A DNA stretch of 64,000 nt from Niebla homalea (Eukaryota; Ascomycota; Lecanoromycetes; Lecanorales; Ramalinaceae): the NCBI GenBank assembly GCA_019925105.1, contig JAHGAU010000038.1:414642-478641 (forward strand). Direction: 5' to 3'. Each line of letters starts with the position of its first letter. Position 1 is the stretch's first letter. Of this stretch, positions 11,597 through 21,314 are shown piece after piece. The translations under genes and the position numbers were made by a program. The notes beneath the pieces were generated by a model that did no database searches, was not told the origin of the DNA, and worked only from the letters and a program-made list of their open reading frames with translations.

Positions 11597-12997
11597 ATGG
11601 AGGTCGTTGCCGCGGCTGCCAGTATCGCTGGTATTATCACCTTGGTTTTTCAAAGCATTGACGGTCTCGTGAAGTTCAAAGAGCTCTTTGACGATGCCTC
11701 ATCCGCGTCGAGGACGATAAGTCGATTAATAGAGGACATCAATGGCCTCATCCAATTACTCGAAGATGTTCGCAATGTGGCCGAGCACTTCGAGACCAAA
11801 AGGGGGGAACAGCAGAATTTTGCATCTTTGGATTTGAAATTGGCGGATTGTTCCAAGGACATCCATATCTGGCTCTCGACAGCCAGAATCCTGCGACCAT
11901 CCGCTGAGCACGGCGGAAGAGCTTGGTGGAAGAAAATTCGCCTTGCTGTCAACAAAGATGCGATTCAAACCATCAGGAACGAGATTGGCCGACATCGCCA
12001 GCTCATCTCTCTCAGTCTTTCCGTGTTCGGAAGGAATATCGACATAGATACGTCGGAGCAAGTCCATCGCATCGGCAGCTCCATGTCGCAGTCATTGTCC
12101 AATCATGAAGCGCACGAGCAAGCTCTTCAAAGGATTGAGAACTACTCACGGGCCAGCCTTCACAGTTCTGCTCACAGTATCCAGAGCATGGAAAATATCC
12201 GGCATGAGCTCTCGAGGCTAGAAGCATTGATCAACAGCTCTTCGCGAGACGGCCACGTCGCGAATAGTAACGAATTCTCGGCCACCCACTCAGAAGTGCT
12301 CGATGCTCGAATATCAACTTCCTCTGCAGCACCAGTATCAAGTAGTGCCTGTGCCGCTGATGCGCCACCGGGACCTCCAAGGCAAACTTCCGAAGAAGCA
12401 GTGAGCCTAGGAACGAACAGAGTCCCCGTTGCTTCCTCATCGAGGGCTTCTTCATCCAAAACCGGACGGAGCACACCAAAAGTTCAGGCAGAGGCCGAAA
12501 TTCGAAGGGAAGAACTCAAGTACGAAAGCAGCTTTCTGTACGCATCCTACTCTACGTCTCGAATCGCCTCGAAACCATCCCAGTCTCAACAGAGCGGAGC
12601 TGCTATCCATGACTTGCTCTCTGAGTCGCTCGCCATGATGTATCCCCCATGCGTGGTGGACTACATTTCCGTTCGGCAGCTCCTCAAGCATTGCGAAAGC
12701 CACACAGCTTTCCTTACCGATCAACCAACAATCAAATTTCAGAAGGCTTCTTCGGATGCAAAGGTGCCTCTCAATGCTCTTCAGGAGCGTACCAAGGAGC
12801 TCCAGGAGGCTTCTCGTTCCCTGCGACAGCATTGCCTTCAATCTGGGTACCCACTTATGGAGCTCGACATGTTGTTAGGATCACATCCTCGGCCCCAATT
12901 ACGTCGAGTCGATGGGCTCAAGGGTACATATGGAGCATATATAGATAGTGATGAAGATGATTGGGCCGATGCATCCGAAGGGTTGAATGCTTCTTAA
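11597..12997 (+). CDS. Protein with fungal STAND N-terminal (PigL_N-like) domain
   Basis: This is an uninterrupted 466-residue frame from ATG 11597. It starts MEVVAAAASIAGIITLVFQS and continues with the amphipathic helices (LVKFKELFDDASSASRTISRL, IQLLEDVRN) of the fungal N-terminal domain found at the front of many STAND proteins. Here it has no NACHT or repeat module: residues 230-330 are Ser/Ala-rich and disordered, and the end is acidic (DSDEDDWADASEG). It may act as a stand-alone signalling or adaptor domain, or be a truncated NLR relative. It is divergent from the 7249-10603 gene. The domain call rests on pattern resemblance. Confidence 0.75.
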   Translation: MEVVAAAASIAGIITLVFQSIDGLVKFKELFDDASSASRTISRLIEDINGLIQLLEDVRNVAEHFETKRGEQQNFASLDLKLADCSKDIHIWLSTARILRPSAEHGGRAWWKKIRLAVNKDAIQTIRNEIGRHRQLISLSLSVFGRNIDIDTSEQVHRIGSSMSQSLSNHEAHEQALQRIENYSRASLHSSAHSIQSMENIRHELSRLEALINSSSRDGHVANSNEFSATHSEVLDARISTSSAAPVSSSACAADAPPGPPRQTSEEAVSLGTNRVPVASSSRASSSKTGRSTPKVQAEAEIRREELKYESSFLYASYSTSRIASKPSQSQQSGAAIHDLLSESLAMMYPPCVVDYISVRQLLKHCESHTAFLTDQPTIKFQKASSDAKVPLNALQERTKELQEASRSLRQHCLQSGYPLMELDMLLGSHPRPQLRRVDGLKGTYGAYIDSDEDDWADASEGLNAS

Positions 12998-13274
12998 TGT
13001 GGTTTATGATTCAGTATAATCTAATGTGCAATGATACTAAAAGCCATTTCAACATCCACTCCCAACTCAAAACCTGTGAGATAGGAGTGCATGAATGGTC
13101 TTAAAATGCTCAGACATCATGCCACCTCAATAATACAAGGACCATAGACAATCAATCCCAGCCCTTCATCATCGCGAAAAAGTCACGTGTCCCTCCATCT
13201 CATTCAACCGCATCTTTCTCAATCTTCACCACTTCCACGCTTTCCCCCCTTCCTCACCCTGTCACCCCAAAGCA

Positions 13275-13838
13275 ATGGCCCAAAAAGCAACCAAGCTCCT
13301 CGCCGCCCGCAACGCCACCACCCTTCGCCGCACCCACCTGATCTCCCTCTCCTGCCATACCCTCTACCTCCTCCTCCGCCTCCTCATCTTCCGATCTTCC
13401 TTCACCAGCACCTCTTTACTCCTCTACCTCATCCTCTCCATCCCATCTTTCGCCATTGAACTATGGCTCGAGAAGATTGGGCGGCCTACCTACACTTCCA
13501 GCAACACGGGGGAGAAGAGTGTGCAGAGAGCGGGCGAGGATTTGGAAGCCAAGGGGTTGACCGAGTATCTTTGGGATGTGCTGTATTGGACGTGGGGATG
13601 CGTTGTGCTTGCAGCGGTGGTGGGGGATCGGGCGTGGTGGGGTTGGGTGGTGGTGCCGGGGTATTCGGTCTATCTGGCTGTGGGGACCTATAGGGGTGTT
13701 ACTGGTGGGGGAGGGTTGGGAGGGATGGTGGGTGGTGGGGCAGGAGTGGAAGGGATGGATGGGTCAGGTGGAGGGGAGAGCAAGAGGCAGAAGAAGATGG
13801 AGAAGAGGGGGGGGAAGGAAAAGGTGCAATATCGATGA
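13275..13838 (+). CDS. SND2: SND2/TMEM208-like ER targeting protein
   Basis: This 187-residue single-exon protein matches the TMEM208/Snd2 family, ER membrane proteins of the SRP-independent targeting route. It starts MAQKATKLLAARNATTL. It has two hydrophobic hairpins (about 20-60 and 100-140: LISLSCHTLYLLLRLLIF; YLWDVLYWTWGCVVLAAVV), and the family's basic C-terminus KRQKKMEKRGGKEKVQYR. A Gly-rich loop (about 145-170) precedes the tail. The family is about 170-190 residues, so it is complete. The 5' leader is C/T-rich. Confidence 0.9.
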   Translation: MAQKATKLLAARNATTLRRTHLISLSCHTLYLLLRLLIFRSSFTSTSLLLYLILSIPSFAIELWLEKIGRPTYTSSNTGEKSVQRAGEDLEAKGLTEYLWDVLYWTWGCVVLAAVVGDRAWWGWVVVPGYSVYLAVGTYRGVTGGGGLGGMVGGGAGVEGMDGSGGGESKRQKKMEKRGGKEKVQYR

Positions 13839-13995
13839 GATGGTGATGTCTAGGCAGGTATCTGTTGAAAGATCTACACAAAGCAGCTTGTGCCCTGGTG
13901 AAACCTGGGTTTACACACAGAATGATATCTACATTGATATATCACGCCATGTTAATGCGCTGGACTGATATGTGAAGGCAATACTGAGGCGGTGA

Positions 13996-15099
13996 CTAGA
14001 AGCAGAAGACCTGATCCTCCAACTTGCTAACGGGGCGGGGCTTCGTGTAGCCCAAGGATTCTGTCGCTTTCTTCATGGCGCTGATCATGGGTGGTGGGCC
14101 GCAGAGGAGCAGCTTCATATCGCTCGATGGAGGTGGCAATTTTGCCTGTCACATCGAAATCAGCATCCTCGTACCGAAGCAAACACAGGACGTTGGGGAA
14201 AACAACAGGAGAATCTCACCTTGATCATGTCGGCAGTAACGAACCCCACACCTCCATCCCACTTCTCCGGCGGATTATTCAAGACATAAGTCACCCTGAA
14301 CCCTGCATCCTCCTTGGTCAAATCATCCAGATCCTGCTTCAGCAAGATGTCCTCTGGGTTGACGTTCGCAAAAATCAGATCCACCTCTGTACGATCACTA
14401 CCTCCGTTCCTCGGTCTGCCCCGGACAATAGCGCGAATGATCTGCAACATTGGGGTGATACCCGTCCCGCCAGCAATCATTCCAAATCTCTTGACAAGGC
14501 CTGGGGAGTAAACCATTGCTCCCTTGGGGCCCTTGACCTTCATTGAATCACCAATTGAGAGGGTACCCATATGCTTGGATATATTTCCCGTGGGGTAGGA
14601 TTTGATGAGGAGGTCGAAGTAGCCAGGGTTCTCGTCAGAGGATATGGGAGTGTAAGAACGCATGATTTGCTTGGTGGAGCCGTCCACGAGCAGGTCTGCT
14701 GCAACGGACATGTGCTGGCCAATGGGTAGGCCGAGGATTTGGGTAGGGGAGTGGAGAGAGAAGCGGTAGCTGGGTACACAGATTATCAATCCGTGTTTTG
14801 TAGAGATACACATGGGCAAATCCATACATGGCAACATTCGGCGAAACCACCGTCTTCTCCTTCAGGTTGAAGTCTTGAAATATGTCAGGCCGGAGTGCCT
14901 TCGGTGCTACCGCCGTCCCCTTTATATTGCCAAAGTAATGTAGAGCCGCCAGCACCAACGGTATGACCGTGGCAAACGGCAGCCATTCTCTCTTTGCAAT
15001 CCCAACTCCTAAAAGCACAATTGCTGAAGGCACGTAGACACTGGCGATCAACTGCGGTGACAAGGGCGAGATCGGACGAGCGGTGTGAGGCGTTGTCAT
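13996..15099 (-). CDS. CBR1: NADH-cytochrome b5 reductase 1
   Basis: This FAD enzyme passes electrons from NADH to cytochrome b5 for sterol and fatty-acid desaturation, anchored in the ER or outer mitochondrial membrane. Exons 15099-14828, 14769-14220 and 14145-13996 splice in phase to 323 residues. Visible are an N-terminal membrane anchor ([19 protein letters not shown]), FAD-binding RSYTPISS, the phosphate loop around [12 protein letters not shown]-binding [20 protein letters not shown], and the C-terminal EDQVFCF typical of Cbr1. The introns (58 and 74 bp) have GTATGG and GTGAGA donors. The start is the only ATG before the anchor. Confidence 0.93.
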
Positions 15100-15859
15100 C
15101 TTTTATACTGGAGCTGTAGCGGTATATTACGAAGGGCGATGCTCCTCTGAAATACGCCCTACCCACTGATTGCTGTGTTGGAATGCAGCGGCGTCGAAGC
15201 AACAAAGTTTCAAGCTCAGCAGAGTTGCATTTTCCAGCACACGAGATTATGAGCTAAAGAAGCGATTGTCGATCTTTTTCTGGTGATGGTTTCCCGCTTA
15301 TCGATAAACTTGCATGGACAAGCGCCTCTCCCGTTCTCTCCTGAAGGCTGAAGGCAATGTTTAGCCGAGTGTTTGGAGCGAAAAGGGGGCCCCTTTCTTT
15401 TGAGTTTCAACACTAGTCGTCTTCGATCTCTTGTCGTTGTTTATATTTCACTGCTCAGTCGAATTCAGCTTTCAGAATGATGCTTTTTGAGATGGACCTT
15501 GTCATTCATAAACGCGTTCCCCAGATATTTGTCAACACTATTCCAGTCGTTTCAAGTTCTGTTTAAAGACTGAGAAAGCTGGAATTGTGAGATGAGTAAA
15601 GTGGTAAAGTGTTTCCCGCCCATTGCCTATGCAGAAAATCTAGTGGCATCCCCTGCGAATTGTACGACAGAACGCCAACTTACCGACCGTTCGATATAAT
15701 CACTCATACCCAACCACTGATGGGCGATCCCAGGCACAATCATGACGCAGCCAGCGAGACATGCCTTCGTTAACAAAACCAAAATGTCAAGGCCTTGCTT
15801 CCGCGTCTGGAAAACACTGTGGCAATTGGCTTAGTCTCTCTTCATATCCTTTTGACTGG
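15100..15859. other. Intergenic with a short orphan hydrophobic frame
   Basis: On the minus strand, about 15672-15800 reads as an open stretch (QGLDILVLLTKACLAGC, then IAHQWLGMSDYIERS) ended by GTAAGT and preceded by TTCCAG. It looks like an internal exon, but I could not connect it to a start or to the DUF3605 gene that ends at 15860. Confidence 0.3.
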
Positions 15860-16583
15860 TCAAATATTTCCAGCGCCGATCCACTGAGTCAACATGTCTT
15901 CTGGTGCGTTTCTGACTAGGACATGAAAGTGGTCAAGTCCGCGGACGCTCTGCAGGCCTACCCAGTTCTTGAACCATATTACCCGATCCTTGGCTTCTTC
16001 TCCTTTGAGCAGCAGTGGCTTTTCAAATGTCTGATGCACAAAATCCTGGATCATGACCTTAGACTCAGGAAGCAAGTAGCCATCAGGCTGCTGTACTGGT
16101 ATCCTGGTCTTCAACCACACCACGATGTGAACAATACCTGACTCCATTCCGTATGGCCAGTCGTTCTTGAGGATCCTGTAGTCTTCGGGTGAAGCGAAAG
16201 GCCTTTCATCCTTGCACAAGAACGTGGGACCATCACTTGTAGTAGCAGATGAGGGTGTCCAGTGCAGACGCTCCTTGCAGACGAAATTCGTCATTGATCC
16301 ATACTCAGACTTGATTTGTCCAGTCCAAACGATGTACCGTTGAAGATCTGATGGTTTACGTTTGAGTATCGAGAGGTCGTTGGTGGCTGAAGTCAAAAGT
16401 GTCTATGTCAGAAGTGGCAAACACAACTGCAATGCAACAAGGTAGGCGTTGTTTACCTATGATGTGTTTGAGTTCATCCCAGGTATGTGGCTTGAAGTGC
16501 TCGTCACCAAGAAGGAGATTCTCGCGGTCGGTTTCAGTAAGTTCAAAGGGAATAGAAGACCAATCAATTTCGTCCGCAGACAT
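15860..16583 (-). CDS. DUF3605 / N-acetylglucosamine-induced protein 1-like
   Basis: Two exons (16583-16457 and 16386-15860, separated by a 70-bp intron with GTAAAC donor and TTCAG acceptor) give 217 residues. Family hallmarks are in order: PHTWDELKHII, LKRKPSDLQRY, YGSMTNFVCKERLHW, DYRILKNDWPYG, IVHIVVWLKT, WFKNW and HFHVLVR. This is the DUF3605 family that includes Candida Gig1, a protein induced by N-acetylglucosamine; the biochemical activity is unknown. Length matches the family. The start at 16583 is the ATG before DEIDWSSIPFELTETDR. Confidence 0.88.
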
Positions 16584-17064
16584 ACTTTCCGAATAGATTG
16601 CCTGTCGACCTCTTTCCTACGAATAGAAATGTGGTTATGCGCTTTCTCAATGTTGTTTCATGAAGCTCGAAAGACTGGAAATCTGTATGAGCGTTTTCGC
16701 TTGCCCACAAACGTGAACCCGCAACAACGCCTTTGCTTCAAAATGACTCATGTCATCAGGGTTGCCTAGGAGAACGCAATCGAGTTCTACTCAAAATATT
16801 GTGAGTCCTGTAACGTGAAAGTCAATTGGCTGTCATTAAGCTATGATGACTGTGATTTGATTTGTGGCTTTTTGGTTCGCAACGCCTTTCCACGGATTTT
16901 GGCGCGCTTTGCCCGTTTGGACCACGTTTTTTTGGCGCGAGGATATCAAAATTGCTAGCCACCGTCACCACCACGTCGTGATGGCTGTCTTTGTTTTGAT
17001 TTCAAATACAATCAAACTCAACCATGGTACGCGTTTCGCGCCAATCACCAGACCCAGCCCGTAA

Positions 17065-17073
17065 TATATAAAG
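17065..17073 (+). promoter_or_regulatory. TATA box before the CT-rich transcript
   Basis: TATATAAAG is followed by about 160 bp of C/T-rich sequence ending at ATGs 17236 and 17258. This is the layout of a strong fungal core promoter. Confidence 0.45.
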
Positions 17074-17282
17074 CCTCGATATCCCCTCGCCCTTTCCTTT
17101 TCTCTTTCATTCTTACACATCACTCACTTTTCGTTTCTTATTCGCTGCTCATTTTATACAATTCATACCTCCTCATTCAACAACCATCATATCTCTCCAC
17201 GCCACTTATTCGATACTAGGTCTCTCACTTTTCTCATGTTACTTTGCATTGCTTACCATGTTTAGGGACTCTCAACATCCTA

Positions 17283-17785
17283 CTAACCATCCCATCTATC
17301 TTCTACCTCTACCTCTACCACTACTTCTCTTGCTAATCCAACCTCCGCTCCGCTTCGCTCCACTCCGTCCTCCTCCTCCTCTTCTTCTCTCTCTACCTCT
17401 ACCTCTCTCCCACTCCGCTCCGCAGATATTCTCCTATCTCTACTTCTACCTCTCTCCCGCTTCGCTCCGCTCCGACTTCCTCCTCCTCTCAACTCTCTAC
17501 TTCTACCTCTACCTCTCTCCCGCTCCGCTCCGCAGACATCCTCATCTATCTAACTCTACTTCTCTCCCGCTTCGCTCCACTCCGACCTCCTCCTCCTCTC
17601 ATCTCTCTACTTCTACCTCTACCTCTCTCCCACTCCGCTCCGCAGACATTCTCCTATCTCTATCTCTACTTCTCTCCCGCTTCGCTCCGCTCCGACTTCC
17701 TCCTCCTTCTCCTCCTCCTCCTCCTTCTTCTCCTCCTCCTCCTCCTCCTTCTCCTCCTCCTCCTCCTCCTCCTTCTTCTCCACCA
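17283..17785 (+). repeat. Pyrimidine-tract minisatellite (110-bp period) and (TCC/TTC)n
   Basis: About 500 bp is almost purely C/T on the plus strand. Three tandem copies with an exact 110-bp period are marked by CTCCGCTCCGCAGA ending near 17424, 17534 and 17644. They are followed by a TCC/TTC triplet run at 17699-17783. Long frames through it on both strands are pure low complexity (Pro/Leu/Ser one way, Arg/Gly/Glu the other) and I do not treat them as genes. Confidence 0.85.
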
Positions 17786-18010
17786 TAGGTTTCTAGGCTT
17801 CTTATCATTCTCGAGCTCGACCGACGGCGACGACCGGCCACCCTCGACCTCGACCACCTCGACTTCGATCACCCTCAACCTTGAACACCGACCGAGCGAC
17901 GACAGCAGAATGCTGCAAGGCGAAGTGTGCGCACTGGCAAGGACTTGCTCAAGGGTGAGTGCCTCGCCCAGCTCAATGACATCGAATGGCTGACATATAG
18001 TACCAGACAG

Positions 18011-18126
18011 GCAGCATGGAGATGGAGCTTAAGGGTGTGTACTGAATGATGGAGGATACGGTTGAGCCAGAAGCAGCATGGAGATGGAGCTTTGGGGTGT
18101 ATACTACATAATGGAGGATACGGGTA
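18011..18126 (+). repeat. 62-bp direct repeat, two copies
   Basis: GCAGCATGGAGATGGAGCTT starts at 18011 and again at 18073, followed by similar GGTGTRTACT and ATGGAGGATACGG blocks. Copy 2 ends in GGGTAAGT, a good splice donor; copy 1 has GGTTGAGC at the same place. Confidence 0.8.
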
Positions 18127-18430
18127 AGTCAGCCTCCCATCGCCAAGTGCGCGCCTTGAGACTGACCAATTCCACAGGGAAGTTTCAATGTGAGGAGGCT
18201 GCGGGATGTTGGGAAAGCATGATTAGCTTTGAGATACTGTGATTGATGAGGGCACATCATCTTTGGGAGTGGAGGAAGCTTGGCGATTGTTTTCAAATCC
18301 ACATGACACTATATCAGTCGAGCTTACATCAATCACAATCTCTTCAACCTGCAATTTATCTTCGGTCCCACCTAACGTGTGAGAAAACCTCATCGAAGAT
18401 ACCCTGTGTCTCCAATGCTGTCGCTGTCTC

Positions 18431-18757
18431 TCATTTCACCTCGGATGGCTTGAAGCCGATGGCGGTATGGACGTCGTACCTGCAATAGCAGCCTGACTCG
18501 ATCTCCTCCATGGCCGCGTCCTCGATTTCTTCAACCTGCGCCATGGACATAGCCCCGGGCGCTTGCTTAGTGGCCATCATCCGCGCGAAACCGAGGAGCG
18601 CGACCAAGCCATTCTCCGTGAGCGTCCTCCTGGTTTCTACAACCCGATCGGAGCTCACAACGTCAGTCTCAACCCTTAGGCCGCATTTCTCCATAATCTC
18701 TGGCAGGGTGCTCCAACCGTGACTGAAACGCTGCTTCAGGGGATCACTCTGGAACAT
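18431..18757 (-). pseudogene. C-terminal fragment of a methyltransferase-like protein
   Basis: The frame encodes GWSTLPEIMEKCGLRVETDVV, then SSDRV, TRRTLTENG and GFARMMATKQAPG, and ends near HTAIGFKPSEVK. This resembles the C-terminal part of fungal secondary-metabolism SAM methyltransferases as I know them. No SAM-binding glycine motif can be found upstream on this strand (18760-19260); frames there are short and unrelated. The first ATG in frame is at 18757; the frame opens with TTG. It is most likely a truncated remnant, but an upstream exon I failed to find is possible. Confidence 0.4.
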
Positions 18758-19478
18758 GATTTGGAATCCGCAGAACTCCAAACTTTGAAATAAAGTATTG
18801 CCATTCTCCTTTGACGTAAACCAGAGTGCTCATGGGGATCCCGCCCATGGACAAGAACGCCGTAGGTCTTGGTTTACTGTCATTCGGCCTACCTTGAGCT
18901 GAAACTGAACAGCGATTATCCCGATTTTGGTGAAGATTTGAGTTTCGAGGGGATGTTGCGCATATATATGCTGTAACGGCGCTTGAGGCCAGTGGCTGAG
19001 CCTCAACCCCTTCCCCTGTCGAACTTCGTGTCTCGATGATTCTCGCCCCATTGTAATTATGAACCGCTTATTGCTATTCAGAGACCTCTGCCTGACCGTT
19101 CGTTTCGGATATCATTTTCGCCCCAAGATTTCCTGTTGGGGGTTGTGATTGACTAGGTGAACGAGACCACCGCCGTCTGAAGAGCCTTGCAAACTGCAAT
19201 CGCAAATACGGTCTCACCAAATTGATAGGATAATCATTGAGCCCGCGTTCCGACATGCTTCAATTCATTTTGGCGAACCTTTTGTCATTGAAGGAGAAAG
19301 CCTGGCCAAATGTTACAGACTTCTCATATATGAAGCCTAAAGAACCATCTTTTCATTCCTTCTCTCCATTCCTGACCTGATCAAGTCACTCAACACACTC
19401 GCTTCTTCCACTCAACAGCTCGATCAAACCCTCCCCTTACTACACACACGTTAAAAGTTCTTGCGTTCAATATTAACA

Positions 19479-20767
19479 ATGCATCCTTTACTCATCCTCG
19501 CTCTCGCCTCTCTCACCTCTGCTATGAGCCCCAGGCTTCTAGACTTGAAACTTGGGCCTCGAGCAATCACACTCCCCCAAACCCCCCCAGATGGCCTTCC
19601 TCCAACTGCCAAGCCTGCCGTGGCTTCTGTGCTGGGCGATGGTTCGAGCGATAATTTCGCACGCAACTGGACTGGTGCCTGCACGCAAGCGGCAACAGAC
19701 ATGTGCAAGTCCAACAACCTGGCTACCGCCGACCAGTGGGTCTGGTCCCAAAATACCAATCAGCCCACCTGCATGGTCGGACTCTGGCAACCCAATCCGA
19801 GCCCGAAAGATCCGAACGCGCCAAAAGGGGTGGCACTCCTAACCCAGGATAAATGTAACCTGTACTTCGGTCAGATGCAGAAGACGTTGCAGGCGATCAT
19901 CCAAATAAATCCATCGGTGGATCGGGGCAGCATCAACATTGTGAATTTCCCCAATAATGCTAAAGGCAGCGCGTACTCCGCCGGCAGCCAGGTCGATTCC
20001 ACGAGGCCGAGTTTCATCATGCAACCGTGAGTTCTCTCCTCCCAGCCTGAACCTACCCATTGTCGGTATCATCAAAAGCCACCTGGCCCCGTCTCTTACG
20101 CTCTCATATCAACCACTTCATCTTTTCTCTTTCTTCACCGCTCCCCGCCATGCATTTACCTGTTGCTGGAACATTGGCTAAGCAATCCATCACCTCTAGG
20201 ATAAATAGCAATTCGGGTCCCGATCCATTCGACTCAGGATCTGGCGGTCAATCCAACCCTGCCGGGGCGGTTCCACCGCCTTCTAAATGCCGCTCATCTG
20301 CACCAGAGGCGGCTGTGCTGACTCGGCCCCACTGTACAGGCATTGATGCATCATACTGCGAGACAAATAGTGATGTTGTATGTCAACCCCTTTTCCTCCT
20401 TCGATTCCAACGTCATGGTCGATGACGCGGAGCAACCTGATCGCAAATTGCTGCTTGTTTTAGGAGTAAATGTTGTAGAACAACCACTGACCTTGGGACG
20501 ATCTTTAGGGCGCTTACTGCGACCGAGCCATGGCCCACCAACCCGTTCAATTCTGTGGTCCAGTTGGAGATCTTGGGGGGCGGTGCTCAAGTGTCTGTCA
20601 ATGCTAGTCGCTGTAACCTGGAACGCTTCCCCAAAACAATGGAAGACAACGAAATGACTTCCCTCCTGGTTCGCAATAGAATTTTGTCACTATGGAAGGC
20701 AGCGATAGATTTGGGTGTGGATATGGGGGGATGGTCTGTTTTACTTAGTCGCGTCAGGGGGACTTGA
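19479..20767 (+). CDS. Small secreted Cys-containing protein, unknown family (last junction unresolved)
   Basis: ATG 19479 opens a signal peptide (MHPLLILALASLTSAMS). Exon 1 runs to 20026 (GTGAGT donor) and encodes ARNWTGACTQAATDMC and QPTCMVGLW. A second exon after CTCTAG at about 20202 joins in phase and runs to a GTATGT at about 20379 (KCRSSAPEA, HCTGIDASYCETNSDV). A third conserved-looking block, about 20470-20767, reads RTTTDLGTIFRALTATEPWP, NPFNSVVQLEIL and NASRCNLERF, ending at TGA 20767. I could not join exons 2 and 3 in phase with any GT-AG pair. That means an unusual junction, a sequencing indel or a broken gene. Six or more Cys suggest an extracellular disulphide-bonded protein. 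Function is not recognised. Confidence 0.55.
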
Positions 20768-21314
20768 AATATATATAAGCAGTCATTGAACACGGAATCG
20801 AAAGAAGTTCTACAGGAGAAATGGAAGTTCTGTCTCTTCACTCTTGCTTCTTGCTTGCTCCCAAGTGCTGCTCAGTCTGTGGGTTTTTGGACCGTTCTCT
20901 GGTACAGTCGACTACCCATTATATGAATCACGCGATTTAAGAGAAATCAGTTGTTTTATGTACTCTGAATGCTAGAGTTGTCTTCACCCCATGAGTGGTC
21001 CATACTCGTTGTCTTCCACTTGCGATGCTTACAATTTTCCAGCTACTTTGGGCGCCATGGCCTGCAACGTGAAGGAAACGAGCGTGTGAGCCACAAGGAC
21101 CATAAACCATTTGAAGGGTGATTCTTCCATGTCCGAAATACTAAGCTGGTCATCTTGTGATGATTCGTCCATCAGGAAAACGCTCCTGAAATCCAGACCA
21201 CCTTATTTTGTGATCGTCTTCGCTCAACTCCCAGAATGACAGAGATTCTCTTCTTCGGCCATGTGTCACTTGACTTGTTGATCCCTTTAGACGTTGATCG
21301 GAGGATACACAAGC
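20768..21314. other. Intergenic, convergent
   Basis: No supportable gene. It lies between the secreted-protein gene and the minus-strand gene ending at 21315. Confidence 0.5.

Larger units (their letters stand above)
17060..18240 (+). ncRNA. Putative spliced low-coding transcript over the CT tract
   Basis: Downstream of the TATA box and pyrimidine tract are two textbook fungal introns. One is 17950-17999 (GTGAGT, GGCTGACATATAG); the other is about 18126-18178 (GTAAGT, GACTGACC, CCACAG). Between them lie two 62-bp repeats, and no frame of useful length crosses the junctions. This suggests a spliced transcript that is non-coding or encodes only a short peptide. It is inferred from splice and promoter signals alone. 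Confidence 0.35.

Noticed and set aside
17249..17878. Open frames of Pro/Leu/Ser or Arg/Gly/Glu runs
   Set aside because: They arise from the pyrimidine-only minisatellite; composition is low complexity on both strands.
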